Shown piece after piece: positions 35,004-43,918 of a stretch of DNA of 64,000 nucleotides. Origin of the DNA: Methanopyrus sp. SNP6 (GTDB lineage: Archaea; JAADCQ01; Methanopyri; Methanopyrales; Methanopyraceae); assembly GCF_002201895.1 (NCBI RefSeq), contig NZ_CP019436.1, positions 1,339,867-1,403,866 of the forward strand. The letters run 5' to 3'. The notes beneath the pieces are model-generated. The model was not told where the DNA came from, ran no database searches, and saw only the letters and a program-made list of their open reading frames with translations. A program made the translations under genes and the position numbers. Every line of letters starts with the position of its first letter. Position 1 is the stretch's first letter.

Positions 35004-36000
35004 CCACGCGCTTCGCGATCGCCTCGGCCACCCCCTCCGTGGTCTCGGAACCTCCGAGATCTGGGGTCCTCACGCCCTCACGCAGTACTTCCTCAACAGC
35101 ACGCTCGATGGCACGGGCCTCCTCCCCATAACCGAGGTAATCCAGCATCATGGCGGCCGAGAGGATCGCAGCTACCGGGTTCGCGATCCCCTTGCCTGCG
35201 ATGTCGGGTGCCGATCCGTGTACGGGCTCGAAGAGGGCCGCGTCGTCCCCTAGGTTCGCGCTGGGCGCTAGGCCGAGGCTCCCCATCAGGCCCGCAGCCA
35301 GGTCGGAGAGGATATCCCCGAACAGGTTGGAGGTGAGGATCACGTCGAAGCGGTTCGGCTCACGCACCAACTTATAAGCCGCCGCGTCCACGTACTCGTC
35401 GTCCCACTCCAGACCGCGGCGCTCCACGGTTTCCGCCGCGACGCGCTTGAACGTCCCGCACGTGAGCTTCAGCACGTTGGCTTTGTGAACTATGGTCACG
35501 CGGCCGGAGCGTTCCTCGGCTAAGTCGCATGCGATCTTGGCGACCCTACATGTACCTTCCTCGGAGATCTTACGTAGGGCTACGGTGACACCGTCGTGTA
35601 CCTCGCACTCACACCCGGTGTAGAGGCCCTCGGTGTTCTCCCTGACGATCATTAGATCGAACTCCGTGTCGACCGGTCTCGGTACGGGCCAGGAACGGGC
35701 CGGGCGGACGTTGGCGTATAGCTCGAGCTCCTTCCGCAGCGTCACGATGGGGCTCTCGGCTTCCGGACCCTCCGGGGTCGTGCACGCGCCGAAGAGAACG
35801 GCGTCCGCCTCGCGGCAGCGCTCGACCGTCTCGTCCTCGATCGTGATCCCTCGTTTCTTCCACAGCGAGTACCCGGCCTGTTCCTCCACGATCTCCAATT
35901 CGTCGCCCAGGACCGCCCTAACGACTTTCAGGGCCGCGTCGATGACCTCCGGTCCGATCCCGTCCCCTGGAATGACCACGACGGTCGGCGACGCGTTCAC
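34993..36000 (-). CDS. Isopropylmalate/homoisocitrate dehydrogenase family protein
   Basis: The 335-residue decarboxylating dehydrogenase has GDGIGPEVIDAALKVV at the N-terminus, the substrate arginine region LRKELELYANVRPAR, IVRENTEGLYTGCE, the metal-site SNLFGDILSDLAAGLMGSLG, and the NAD-binding EPVHGSAPDIAGKGIANP. It could be LeuB (leucine) or AksF (homoisocitrate dehydrogenase for coenzyme B), and methanogens often carry both. aksA, aksD and aksE lie 4-7 kb away on the other strand, which makes AksF plausible but not proven. Confidence 0.9.
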   Translation of the reverse strand: MNASPTVVVIPGDGIGPEVIDAALKVVRAVLGDELEIVEEQAGYSLWKKRGITIEDETVERCREADAVLFGACTTPEGPEAESPIVTLRKELELYANVRPARSWPVPRPVDTEFDLMIVRENTEGLYTGCECEVHDGVTVALRKISEEGTCRVAKIACDLAEERSGRVTIVHKANVLKLTCGTFKRVAAETVERRGLEWDDEYVDAAAYKLVREPNRFDVILTSNLFGDILSDLAAGLMGSLGLAPSANLGDDAALFEPVHGSAPDIAGKGIANPVAAILSAAMMLDYLGYGEEARAIERAVEEVLREGVRTPDLGGSETTEGVAEAIAKRVATE

Positions 36001-36067
36001 CCCCGTCGGGCCTCGGAAAGGCCAATCCTCGTCACCGATCTCGCAGAGCCGGCCTCGTCATCGGCCA

Positions 36068-37420
36068 TCATCGCGGGAACTTGGGCGGTATCCGACCGTC
36101 CCTGCGGAACATGGTCGGTCGGTAGTCCGATACGTCCATGACCGGGGCCCTGCCGAGTAGTCCGCCCATCTCGAACTCGTCCCCGGGCTCCTTGCCCGGC
36201 GCTGGGATGATCCTGACCGCCGTCGGCTTGCCCGTAGCCACGCCGATCGCCGCCTCGTCAGCGATGATACCCGCGATGGTCTCGACCGGGGTGTCTCCGG
36301 GCACGACAACCATGTCGATCCCAACGGAGCACACCGCGGTCATGGCCTCAAGCTTCTCGAGGGTGAGGACTTCCTCCGCCGCTCGGGCCATCCCCGCGTC
36401 CTCGCTCACCGGGATGAACGCCTCGCTGTAACCGCCGTGTCTCGAGGTCGCGGCCGCTCCACCCTTCTTGATCGCGTCCATCAGCAGGTACAGCGCGGCC
36501 GTGCTTCCGGGACAACCGCACGATTCTAGGCCAATCCTCTCCAGGATCTCCGCGACACTGTCGCCGTCCTCTGGGGTCGGGGCCAGCGACAGGTCCACGG
36601 CCCCGAACTCCACCCCTAGTCGCTCCGCCACCCGATGGCCCACCAACTCGCCCACTCGGGTGATCTTGAACGCTGTCCGCTTGATCTCGTCGTGCAGCGT
36701 CCGGAAGTCGGCGTCCTTCAACTCCTCGACGACTGCTCGGACGACGCCCGGTCCCGAGATCCCCACGTTGACGCACGCCTCGGGTTGTCCGACCCCGTGG
36801 AATGCTCCGGCCATGAACGGCGTGTTCTCGGGAGCGTTGGTCAGCGCCACGAGTCTGGCACAACCGTGCCCCTCGGTGCGTTCCGCGGTCTCCTTGACGG
36901 CCTCCGCGGTCCTGTACACCGCGTCCATGTTAATCCCGTAGCGCTCGTCCGCGACCACGACCGACGCGCAGAGCCGCTCCGTCTCCTCGATGGCTTCCGG
37001 GATAGTGTCCAGTACGGCCTCGTCAGCCTCCGTGAACCCGTCGTAAACGAGCGCCGTGTACCCACCGAGGTAGTCGACACCAACCTCCTCCGCCGCCTCG
37101 TCCAACGCCTCCGCGATGGTCAGGACGGCCTCGCGCCCCTCCTTCCGGATGGCAGACGCGGCCACGAGTGAGCATGGTGTGACGGCGATTCGCTTGTTCA
37201 CCACAGGCACTCCAAGCTCGTCCTCCACCTCCTCTACGACCTCCACGAGGTCACCGGCGACCTCGACGATCTTCTCGCGAACGCCCCGCGCCAGCTCCTC
37301 CGGATCCGGGTGGGCGCAGTCCAGGAGGTTGATCCCAAGTGTCACCGCTCGGACATCGAGGTTCCGCATCCGGATCATCTCGATGGTCTCGATGACCTCC
37401 TCCACGTCCAGACTGGACAT
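36068..37420 (-). CDS. UPF0210 (DUF711) family protein
   Basis: A 450-residue cytoplasmic protein of the widespread UPF0210 family of unknown function. Features include VRAVTLGINLLDCAHPDPEEL, VNKRIAVTPCSLVAA, FMAGAFHGVGQPEACVNVGISGPGVV, and LAPTPEDGDSVAEILERIGLE. In many bacteria and archaea it follows a small ACT-domain protein, as here (5-base gap), so the ACT protein may be its regulatory subunit. Conserved Cys, His and Gly patterns suggest a cofactor-binding enzyme. Confidence 0.92.
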   Translation of the reverse strand: MSSLDVEEVIETIEMIRMRNLDVRAVTLGINLLDCAHPDPEELARGVREKIVEVAGDLVEVVEEVEDELGVPVVNKRIAVTPCSLVAASAIRKEGREAVLTIAEALDEAAEEVGVDYLGGYTALVYDGFTEADEAVLDTIPEAIEETERLCASVVVADERYGINMDAVYRTAEAVKETAERTEGHGCARLVALTNAPENTPFMAGAFHGVGQPEACVNVGISGPGVVRAVVEELKDADFRTLHDEIKRTAFKITRVGELVGHRVAERLGVEFGAVDLSLAPTPEDGDSVAEILERIGLESCGCPGSTAALYLLMDAIKKGGAAATSRHGGYSEAFIPVSEDAGMARAAEEVLTLEKLEAMTAVCSVGIDMVVVPGDTPVETIAGIIADEAAIGVATGKPTAVRIIPAPGKEPGDEFEMGGLLGRAPVMDVSDYRPTMFRRDGRIPPKFPR

Positions 37421-37425
37421 GAGGC

Positions 37426-37698
37426 CTACACCCGGTGCATCGCGCGGTACACGTCCTCATGCTGAACGATCACGTCGACACCGAGCTCTTCGCCAGCCTT
37501 TTGAAGCTCCTTCCTCAGCTCACCCACACTCACGTCGGCCTCTGAGAGGTCGACGAGCATGACCATCGCGAACAGGTCACGTAGTACCGTCTGGGAGATG
37601 TCCTCGATGTTCGCGTTGTGTTCGGCCAGAACGCTCGAGATTCCGGCTACGATACCTGGTCGGTCCGCACCGATCACGGTCACCACCGCGCGGGTCAA
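37426..37698 (-). CDS. UPF0237 ACT-domain protein
   Basis: The 90 residues form a single ACT domain (AVVTVIGADRPGIVAGISSVLAEHNANIEDISQ ... AMVMLVDLSEADV), of the GcvR-like UPF0237 family. It probably binds an amino acid and regulates UPF0210, which starts 5 bases downstream. GTG or ATG start at 37698. Confidence 0.93.
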   Translation of the reverse strand: MTRAVVTVIGADRPGIVAGISSVLAEHNANIEDISQTVLRDLFAMVMLVDLSEADVSVGELRKELQKAGEELGVDVIVQHEDVYRAMHRV

Positions 37699-37887
37699 CT
37701 CGATGCCCCCAGGAGCGTGATCGCGACCGTCAGAAAGGTTTTCCTCGAAGGGCCCGAGGACCGGGACGGAGTGCGGACGCCGCTTCGACGTCGAACTGCG
37801 GAACGGGCCTTCCGACAGCTCGTGGAAGTACCCGACCCGCGACGTCAGATACCGGTAATCGCCTTCCGACTCCGAATTCCGAACAGA

Positions 37888-37895
37888 GATTTAAC
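37888..37895 (+). promoter_or_regulatory. Candidate TATA box of the uppP-crcB unit
   Basis: GATTTAAC lies about 30 bases before GTG 37922 and only about 18 before GTG 37910. A normal 25-base spacing puts transcription start near 37916-37920, favouring GTG 37922 as a leaderless start. Confidence 0.45.
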
Positions 37896-37909
37896 TTCGG
37901 GCAGTCTCG

Positions 37910-38731
37910 GTGGTGGAGGGGGTGCGGGAGATCGAGTTATTGACCGCCGTCCTGGCCGGCGTGGTGCAGGGTATCACGGAATGGTTACCGATCAGCAGCG
38001 AAGGTCAGGCGACAATGACGATGATGAAGGTACTAGGTATCCCACCCTCGACCGCGATGGACCTGGCGCTCTGGCTCCACGCCGGCACATTGCTCGCCGT
38101 GCTGTTACGGTTCGGAGTCCCGTACTGGATGACGGTGAAGGACCTACTGACGGGCGGACCGTGGCGGCGACCGGGACTGTTCTTGATCGTTGCCACGGTT
38201 TGTACGGCCGTCGTCGGGCTCCCTGTCTACAAGGCATTGAAGGGTATCTTCTCGGCCGCCACGGGAGACGCGATCCAGATGGCTATCGGAGGTGCCCTGA
38301 TCGTCACGGGACTCCCCCTTCGGATATCGCCCGAAGGACTGAGGGACCGCAGAGATGTCAACGTCGTGGACGCCATCACCGTGGGCTTGGGGCAGGGGTT
38401 CTCGGTGATCCCCGGGATCAGCCGATCAGGTACGACGATGGCGCTCCTGCTCTGGCGTAAGTTCGACGGTAGAGAGGCAGTATGGTTGTCGTTCTACCTG
38501 GCCGGTCCGGCGATGTTAGGCGCGACGGCTCTGGAGCTTAAGGAGGGGCTGAGCGCGGCCACGAAGATGGGCACGACGTGGATGGTGACGGCGATAGTGG
38601 TGTCCTTCGTCGTGAGCTTGATCTGTATGGAGGCGCTGCTGCGGGTGGCGAGGCGTCTCGACTTCTCGAAGGTGTGCCTGCTATTGGGTGGGATCGCGCT
38701 CTTAGTGCCGCTAGCGGCCAAGATGATCTGA
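37910..38731 (+). CDS. uppP: Undecaprenyl-diphosphatase-like protein UppP/BacA
   Basis: A 273-residue polytopic membrane phosphatase with the family motifs GITEWLPISSEGQ (residues ~22-34) and PGISRSGTTMALLLWR. In archaea it should recycle the polyprenyl (dolichyl-type) diphosphate carrier used in glycan assembly. GTG 37910 is the longest start; GTG 37922 (MREIELLTAV) fits the TATA spacing better. It ends 8 bases before crcB. The glycan link to the PelF/PelG pair is only thematic. Confidence 0.92.
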   Translation: MVEGVREIELLTAVLAGVVQGITEWLPISSEGQATMTMMKVLGIPPSTAMDLALWLHAGTLLAVLLRFGVPYWMTVKDLLTGGPWRRPGLFLIVATVCTAVVGLPVYKALKGIFSAATGDAIQMAIGGALIVTGLPLRISPEGLRDRRDVNVVDAITVGLGQGFSVIPGISRSGTTMALLLWRKFDGREAVWLSFYLAGPAMLGATALELKEGLSAATKMGTTWMVTAIVVSFVVSLICMEALLRVARRLDFSKVCLLLGGIALLVPLAAKMI

Positions 38732-38739
38732 GAGGGGTG

Positions 38740-39129
38740 ATGAAAATCGGGGTCCGGGAGTTGGCCGCCGTGGCGGTCGGAGGCGCGTTGGGGGCTGTCT
38801 GTCGCTACTTGCTGTCAGGTCTCGTGCCGCAGGTGCGTGGGTTCCCTGTGGGGACGGTCCTCGTGAATACCCTCGGGTCGTTCATCTTCGGATTCCTAGC
38901 CTGGTTGATGATGTTCGGCTCGCTCTCCCCCAAGATCCGAGCGCTCGCGATGGTGGGGTTTTGCGGGAGCCTAACCACGCTGAGCACGATGGCGTACGAG
39001 ACCGTGGAGCTGCTAAAAGCCTCACCGGTACTCTCCATTCTCTACTTAACAGCTAACATCGTGTTCGGGATCGCGGCCATGATCGGTGGTATGGCGGCGG
39101 CGCACGTGGTATGGTCGGGGAGGGCGTGA
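38740..39129 (+). CDS. crcB: Fluoride exporter CrcB/FluC
   Basis: The 129-residue four-helix channel subunit has GGALGAVCRYLLSG, the pore-lining GTVLVNTLGSFIFGF, and GFCGSLTTLSTMAYETVELL. It exports fluoride from the cytoplasm and works as an antiparallel dimer. ATG 38740 directly follows GAGGGGTG; GTG 38737 is one codon earlier. It is 8 bases after uppP and overlaps the DUF190 gene, a common neighbour. Confidence 0.94.
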   Translation: MKIGVRELAAVAVGGALGAVCRYLLSGLVPQVRGFPVGTVLVNTLGSFIFGFLAWLMMFGSLSPKIRALAMVGFCGSLTTLSTMAYETVELLKASPVLSILYLTANIVFGIAAMIGGMAAAHVVWSGRA

Positions 39130-39464
39130 GGTTGGTCAGGGAGATCGAGGAGCCGGTGAGACTGAAGGTGTACCTGCTCGAGGGGGACAGAGTCGATGGA
39201 GTGCCGGCGGTAGACTGGATCCTCGAACGCGTACGCGAGCTTGGACTGAGAGGAGCCACCGTATACCGCTGCTTCGCGGGCTGCGGCCGTCGCGGGCACT
39301 CAGAGGCGCGTATCCTCAGGACGTCGATGAACCTGCCCGTGGTCGTCGAGGTGGTGGACAGTCTGGAGAAGGTCGAGCGCCTTCTGGAGCTCCTCAAAGA
39401 GCGTCTCGACGTGGGCGTCGTAACCCTGGAGCGGTTAGAGGTCGCGTACGACCTGGAGGGGTGA
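39126..39464 (+). CDS. DUF190 protein, CrcB partner
   Basis: A 112-residue PII-like DUF190 protein: VRLKVYLLEGDRVDG, LGLRGATVYRCFAGCGRRG, NLPVVVEVVDSLEKVERLLELL. These proteins often sit next to crcB and are thought to sense a ligand that controls it. I use GTG 39126, whose GTGA overlaps the crcB stop; ATG 39111 would overlap by 19 bases. It ends 4 bases before aksA. Confidence 0.9.
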   Translation: MRLVREIEEPVRLKVYLLEGDRVDGVPAVDWILERVRELGLRGATVYRCFAGCGRRGHSEARILRTSMNLPVVVEVVDSLEKVERLLELLKERLDVGVVTLERLEVAYDLEG

Positions 39465-39468
39465 GCAC

Positions 39469-40662
39469 GTGCAGAGTCCGTACGTACGCGAGGCCGTGAG
39501 GGAGATGAACCTGCCGGACGAGGTTATAATCTACGACACGACGCTGAGGGATGGTGAGCAGACTCCGGGTGTCAGCTTCACGCCCGAGCAGAAGCTGGAG
39601 ATCGCACACCTACTGGACGAACTGGGTGTGCAGCAGATCGAGGCCGGGTTCCCGGTGGTGTCCGAGGGTGAGCGGGACGCCGTGCGCATGGTAGCTTCCG
39701 AGGGATTGGACGCAGACGTACTGTGCCTGGCTAGGACGCTACGGGGTGACGTGGACGCGGCGCTGGATTGCGATGTGGATGGTGTCATCACCTTCATCGC
39801 GACCTCCGAGCTGCACCTGAAGTACAAGCTCCGGATGTCGAGGGAGGAGGTGCTCGAGCGGATCGCCGACACGGTCGAGTACGCGAAGGACCACGGGCTG
39901 TGGGTGGCGTTCTCCGCGGAGGACGGGACAAGGACGGAGTTCGAGTTCCTGAAGAGAGTGTACCGGACTGCGGAAGAGTGCGGGGCGGACCGCGTCCACG
40001 CGACGGACACCGTCGGCGTCATGATCCCTGCGGCGATGCGCCTTTTCGTGACGAAGATCCGCGAGATCGTGAACCTACCCATCGGCGTGCACTGCCACGA
40101 CGACTTCGGTATGGCCGTGGCCAACTCGTTGGCCGCCGTCGAGGTGGGGGCACAGGCGATCTCCACCACCGTGAACGGGATCGGTGAGCGCGCGGGCAAC
40201 GCGGCCCTCGAAGAGGTTATCATGGCACTCAAGAAGCTGTACGGGATCGACCCGGGGTTCAACATCGAGGTACTTGCGGAACTCTCGAGGAAGGTCTCGG
40301 AGTACTCCGGTATCGACGTGCCCCCGAACAAAGCCGTCGTGGGCGAGAACGCCTTCAGGCACGAGTCCGGGATCCACGTGGCCGCGGTCCTGGAGGAGCC
40401 GCGCACTTACGAACCTATGGATCCCAACGAGGTTGGTATGGACCGGAAGATCGTCCTCGGTAAGCACACCGGACGTAAGGCGGTGGTCGCGAAGTTGGAG
40501 GAGCTGGGCGTGGAACCGGAGGAGGAGATCGTCGAGGAGGTCCTCAGGAGGATCAAAGCTCTCGGGGACCGGCGGGTCAGGGTCACCGACTCCAAGCTCG
40601 AGGAGGTCGTCCGGAACGTGCTGGGATCGAGAGGTGACCGAGACGATCCAGGTAATCGATGA
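39469..40662 (+). CDS. aksA: Homocitrate synthase family enzyme AksA
   Basis: The 397-residue enzyme of the isopropylmalate/homocitrate synthase family has a TIM barrel beginning IIYDTTLRDGEQTPGVSF. It also has LDELGVQQIEAGFPVVSE, VHCHDDFGMAVANSLAAVE, and NGIGERAGNAALEEV. It lacks the C-terminal allosteric domain of LeuA. The details (YDTTLRDGEQTPGV.F, QIEAGFP.VSE) match methanogen AksA, which starts the 2-oxoacid elongation leading to the coenzyme B side chain. aksD and aksE follow, supporting this. Its last 80 bases overlap a minus-strand gene. Confidence 0.88.
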   Translation: MQSPYVREAVREMNLPDEVIIYDTTLRDGEQTPGVSFTPEQKLEIAHLLDELGVQQIEAGFPVVSEGERDAVRMVASEGLDADVLCLARTLRGDVDAALDCDVDGVITFIATSELHLKYKLRMSREEVLERIADTVEYAKDHGLWVAFSAEDGTRTEFEFLKRVYRTAEECGADRVHATDTVGVMIPAAMRLFVTKIREIVNLPIGVHCHDDFGMAVANSLAAVEVGAQAISTTVNGIGERAGNAALEEVIMALKKLYGIDPGFNIEVLAELSRKVSEYSGIDVPPNKAVVGENAFRHESGIHVAAVLEEPRTYEPMDPNEVGMDRKIVLGKHTGRKAVVAKLEELGVEPEEEIVEEVLRRIKALGDRRVRVTDSKLEEVVRNVLGSRGDRDDPGNR

Positions 40663-41149
40663 GTCCCCAGGCTTCCTCCGCGTACTCCAGGAACGCGTCC
40701 GCCTTATCGGGCCAGGACCCCTCGATCGACGCCGAAGGGTTCGCGGCGAGCCATCTCAGGGCAAGTTTCACCAGCCCGTCCTGTCTGTCGTCCCCGGTGG
40801 GCGCTATCCGTAACCCCGAGACGCGCCGTCCCGACCTCTCCAACGGTTCCATCGGCAGCGCGCACCTGCCCACCGGTCCGAGGAGGTCGCACACTAGACA
40901 TGTCACGTAAAGGTCTTCTTCGTACAGGTAACGGCGACCCGACTCAAGGATCCTGCCAGCCGCCTCTAGGTCCCACATCGAGAGGTAGCCCCGCGGCCGG
41001 TACTTACCGACGTCTCGCGGATGACAGTAAGGAGGTCCCCCGATAGGACATGCGAAGGCCGGGTGACCGACTTCCCGCAGTACCACCTCGCACAACGCCC
41101 GACGGAGGAGCTTCCTGCAATCCTCCTGCCGAGATCGTATCACTATCAA
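40583..41149 (-). CDS. Hypothetical Cys-rich protein
   Basis: The 188-residue product has Cys/His groupings that may bind a metal or Fe-S cluster: FACPIGGPPYCHPRDVG near residues 33-49 and TCLVCDLLGPVGRCALP near 83-99. I do not recognise the family. It lies between aksA and aksD on the opposite strand and overlaps the aksA 3' end by 80 bases. Start is TTG 41149 or GTG 41143. The spaced cysteines make it more credible than an ordinary shadow frame. Confidence 0.55.
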   Translation of the reverse strand: MIVIRSRQEDCRKLLRRALCEVVLREVGHPAFACPIGGPPYCHPRDVGKYRPRGYLSMWDLEAAGRILESGRRYLYEEDLYVTCLVCDLLGPVGRCALPMEPLERSGRRVSGLRIAPTGDDRQDGLVKLALRWLAANPSASIEGSWPDKADAFLEYAEEAWGLIDYLDRLGHLSIPARSGRPPRAWSR

Positions 41150-41179
41150 CCCAGCCTACCCCCCGAAGGGGGAGCGGAC

Positions 41180-42388
41180 GTGGCGTCCGTCGCGGAGAGG
41201 ATCCTCTCGGAGAGGGTCGGAGAACATGTCGAAGCCGGCGAGGCCGTGTACGTGGAACCCGACGTGATCATGTTGCACGACGGGTCCGGAGCGACCGCCC
41301 TCAGGACGCTGCGAGAGCTCGGTGTGGAACGCGTCGAGAGTCCGGAGAAAGTCGTTCTAATCTTCGATCACTCCGTACCTCCCAGCTCGGTGGAGGCGGC
41401 GAACTGCCAGAACGAGCTCCTCGAGTTCGCCCGACGCCATGGGATCGAGCACGTCCACGTGGACGAGGGTGTATGCCATCAGGTGCTCGTCGAGGAGGGG
41501 TACGCTGGACCCGGTCGGGTGATTTTCGGCGGCGACTCCCATACCCCGACCGCGGGAGCCGTTTCCGCCCTCGCGTTCGGGTTCGGAGGAACGGACATGG
41601 CCTTCGCCCTCCTCTACGGCGAGCTCTGGATTCGGGTCCCAAGGACCGTGCGAGTGCACGTCGAGGGCGAGCTGAAGGAACCCACCACCGCCAAGGACCT
41701 GGCCCTGACCGTGGTCGGCGAGTTGGGTGCAGGGTACGCGGACTACGCGGTCCTCGAGTACACGGGGTTCCCAGAGCGCATGCCGCTCGGCGACCGTATG
41801 TGCCTGTGTAACCTGGCCACGGAGGCCGGTGCGAAGTCCGCGTACGTACCACCGGAAGGGGGTCCCGAGGAACTCCGACCTGGGGACGCGGACGAGGTGA
41901 TCGAGCTGGACGCCTCCGAGGTCGAGCCAGTGGTCTCGGTCCCGCACCGCGTCGATGACGTGCGACCCGTGGGCGACGTCCAAGGTGTGGAGGTGACCAG
42001 GGTGTTCGTGGGATCCTGCACCAACGGTCGCTACAAAGACGTGAAGACTTTCACCGAGATCCTGGAGGAACTCGGCGGTCCCCACCCCGATGTGCGGATC
42101 GTAGTCGTACCGGCGTCTCGCCGAGTGCTCGAGCGCATGACGGAGACTGGGATAACCCTGAAACTGATCCGTATGGGCGTCACGATCGCCCCACCCGGCT
42201 GCGGGCCCTGCTTAGGTGAACACCTCGGAGTGCTCGGAGACGACGACATCTGCGTCTCCACGGCGAACCGGAACTTCCCTGGTAGGATGGGATCCCGGGG
42301 GGCCGAGATATACCTGGCGAGTCCCGTGACGGCCGCAGTCGCAGCGGCGGAGGGAGAGCTGGTAGACCCACAAGACGTCCTAAGGTGA
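41180..42388 (+). CDS. aksD: Homoaconitase/isopropylmalate isomerase large subunit (AksD/LeuC)
   Basis: The 402-residue catalytic subunit of an aconitase-type hydro-lyase. The [4Fe-4S] ligands are in FVGSCTNGRYKD and PPGCGPCLGEHLG; the substrate region includes GGDSHTPTAGA. The frame is open from 41021, but GTG 41180 after GGGGGAG gives the family start (MASVAERILSERVG). With AksE it should isomerise homocitrate homologues for coenzyme B. LeuC in leucine synthesis is the alternative, and the nearby AksA favours the former. Confidence 0.85.
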   Translation: MASVAERILSERVGEHVEAGEAVYVEPDVIMLHDGSGATALRTLRELGVERVESPEKVVLIFDHSVPPSSVEAANCQNELLEFARRHGIEHVHVDEGVCHQVLVEEGYAGPGRVIFGGDSHTPTAGAVSALAFGFGGTDMAFALLYGELWIRVPRTVRVHVEGELKEPTTAKDLALTVVGELGAGYADYAVLEYTGFPERMPLGDRMCLCNLATEAGAKSAYVPPEGGPEELRPGDADEVIELDASEVEPVVSVPHRVDDVRPVGDVQGVEVTRVFVGSCTNGRYKDVKTFTEILEELGGPHPDVRIVVVPASRRVLERMTETGITLKLIRMGVTIAPPGCGPCLGEHLGVLGDDDICVSTANRNFPGRMGSRGAEIYLASPVTAAVAAAEGELVDPQDVLR

Positions 42389-42867
42389 GCTTCTTGAGCG
42401 AACGGATGAACAAGCTAGCGTACAGACTCCTCGACATCACGGTACACGTCGTGATGATCCTCATCCTCGCCATCACCCTCTTCATCTTCGGGGTAGGCGT
42501 GTACGACATTGTGAAGACTTTCCTCACCAGTCCTTACCAGGTTCGTTTCCGCATGACTTTCGGACTCATCGTGGAGTGTGTGTTCGATGTGCTCCTGCTC
42601 CTTGAGGTCTATCAGAGCGTACTCGAAACTCTCAGTCACCGACGCGTGCCGCTGCGGTACGTTGTAGACATCACCATCATCATGATACTTCGGGAGACGT
42701 TCCTGAAATACTACCGAGGAGTCATACAGCCTGTCGAGCTGCTCTCGGTGACCGCTATGTTGACAGTACTCGTCGTGTCACGCGTCGTCGTACTCAAGTA
42801 CTCACCCGACTACTTCGAAGCTCATTTCAAGGAAATACGGGGGCAAGAGCGTGAAGTGGAGCGGTAG
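42385..42867 (+). CDS. PsiE-like small membrane protein
   Basis: The 160-residue protein has four hydrophobic helices with a charged N-terminus and tail. It resembles the phosphate-starvation-inducible PsiE family (TFGLIVECVFDVLLLLEVYQ, YYRGVIQPVELLSVTAM). Its GTG overlaps the aksD stop (GTGA), and its end overlaps the aksE start by 17 bases. It is thus translationally locked between the two subunits of one enzyme. Function unknown. Confidence 0.8.
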   Translation: MSFLSERMNKLAYRLLDITVHVVMILILAITLFIFGVGVYDIVKTFLTSPYQVRFRMTFGLIVECVFDVLLLLEVYQSVLETLSHRRVPLRYVVDITIIMILRETFLKYYRGVIQPVELLSVTAMLTVLVVSRVVVLKYSPDYFEAHFKEIRGQEREVER

Positions 42868-43357
42868 GGGACACGTGTTCGGAGACGACGTCGACACCGA
42901 TCAGATCATCCCCGGACGTTACCTGAGGAGGGTCTCTTACGATGAGCTCGGCCGCTACGCCATGACCGGTGTTGACCCGGAGTTCCCCGAGAAGGTCCGT
43001 GAGGGCGACGTGATCGTGGCCGGGAAGAACTTCGGCTGCGGTTCCTCCCGCGAACAAGCCGTCATGGCACTCCAGCAGGCTGGGGTCACCTGTGTGGTAG
43101 CGAGGTCCTTCTCCCGTATCTTCTACCGGAACGCGATCAACCGCGGGCTACCCACAGTCGAGGCCGAGAAGGATCCTACCGAGGTGGTGGAGGATGGCGA
43201 CCGGGTCACCGTAGACTTGGACGAGCTGGTTCTCCGGGTCGGGTCAGAGGAGGTACCGCTGCGCGAGCCCCCCAAGTTCGCGCTACGAGCCTGGGAACAG
43301 GGGGGTTTATTGGAGATGGCCAGAAGGAACCCGAATAAGCCGCCCTGGAGGGACTGA
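42851..43357 (+). CDS. aksE: Homoaconitase/isopropylmalate isomerase small subunit (AksE/LeuD)
   Basis: The 168-residue swivel subunit begins VFGDDVDTDQIIPGRYLRR and contains GKNFGCGSSREQAVMALQQAG, ARSFSRIFYRNAINRGLP. The loop after Tyr-Leu sets substrate length in methanogens: YLRT-type loops go with homoaconitase and YLV-type with isopropylmalate isomerase (recalled from work on Methanocaldococcus). YLRR here is nearer the homoaconitase form. GTG start 42851 lies inside the PsiE-like gene. Confidence 0.85.
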   Translation: MKWSGRGHVFGDDVDTDQIIPGRYLRRVSYDELGRYAMTGVDPEFPEKVREGDVIVAGKNFGCGSSREQAVMALQQAGVTCVVARSFSRIFYRNAINRGLPTVEAEKDPTEVVEDGDRVTVDLDELVLRVGSEEVPLREPPKFALRAWEQGGLLEMARRNPNKPPWRD

Positions 43358-43443
43358 CTCGTGCTAGCGTACTGATCGGAAATCGCCGACGTTTCCGTAG
43401 CCCGCGGGAATGTTACGACGACCGGAACGTTCGGGGCTCTAAA

Positions 43444-43860
43444 ATGAGAGATCTTCTGAAAATCGTAAGTTGGTTGCGCGCACGACGCGTGGTGGAGGTG
43501 GGTCACGGGAGGAACCTCCGATACCTCAAGGAACTGATGAGGCTCGGAATTGACGCGTATGGGGTAGAGATCGATATACAGCACGTCCGACGGGCGTTGA
43601 ATGAAGGAATACCTTCGGTCAACGCGGACGCTATCAAGGAGTCAAGATGGATACTGCGGACACTACGTCCTGATCTGGTGTACGCCGTGCGACCGCCGGT
43701 GGAACTGGCGGTGGGACTGATAGAGCGGTACCCGACGGTCGCACTGAAGATGATGGAGGAGGAACGGTACGAGTTGCCGGAATCGCTAGTACGGGTCGGA
43801 GGTTGGCTTCTACACTGTGTTCGATTTTCACACTTTCGAGAAAAACCGAAAAAGCCTTGA
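43444..43860 (+). CDS. UPF0146 family protein
   Basis: A 138-residue Rossmann-like protein typical of methanogens: VVEVGHGRNLRYLKELMRLG resembles a methyltransferase SAM-binding start but is reduced, then YGVEIDIQHV and LIYAVRPPVEL-like sequence (LVYAVRPPVELAVGLIERY). Function unknown. It precedes the hydrogenase genes by 58 bases on the same strand. Confidence 0.88.
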   Translation: MRDLLKIVSWLRARRVVEVGHGRNLRYLKELMRLGIDAYGVEIDIQHVRRALNEGIPSVNADAIKESRWILRTLRPDLVYAVRPPVELAVGLIERYPTVALKMMEEERYELPESLVRVGGWLLHCVRFSHFREKPKKP

Positions 43861-43918
43861 ACGGCCCGGTGGAGGGGCGGCGCGGAGGCGAGTTCCGCCA
43901 TTTTCGGGGGAGTGCTCA

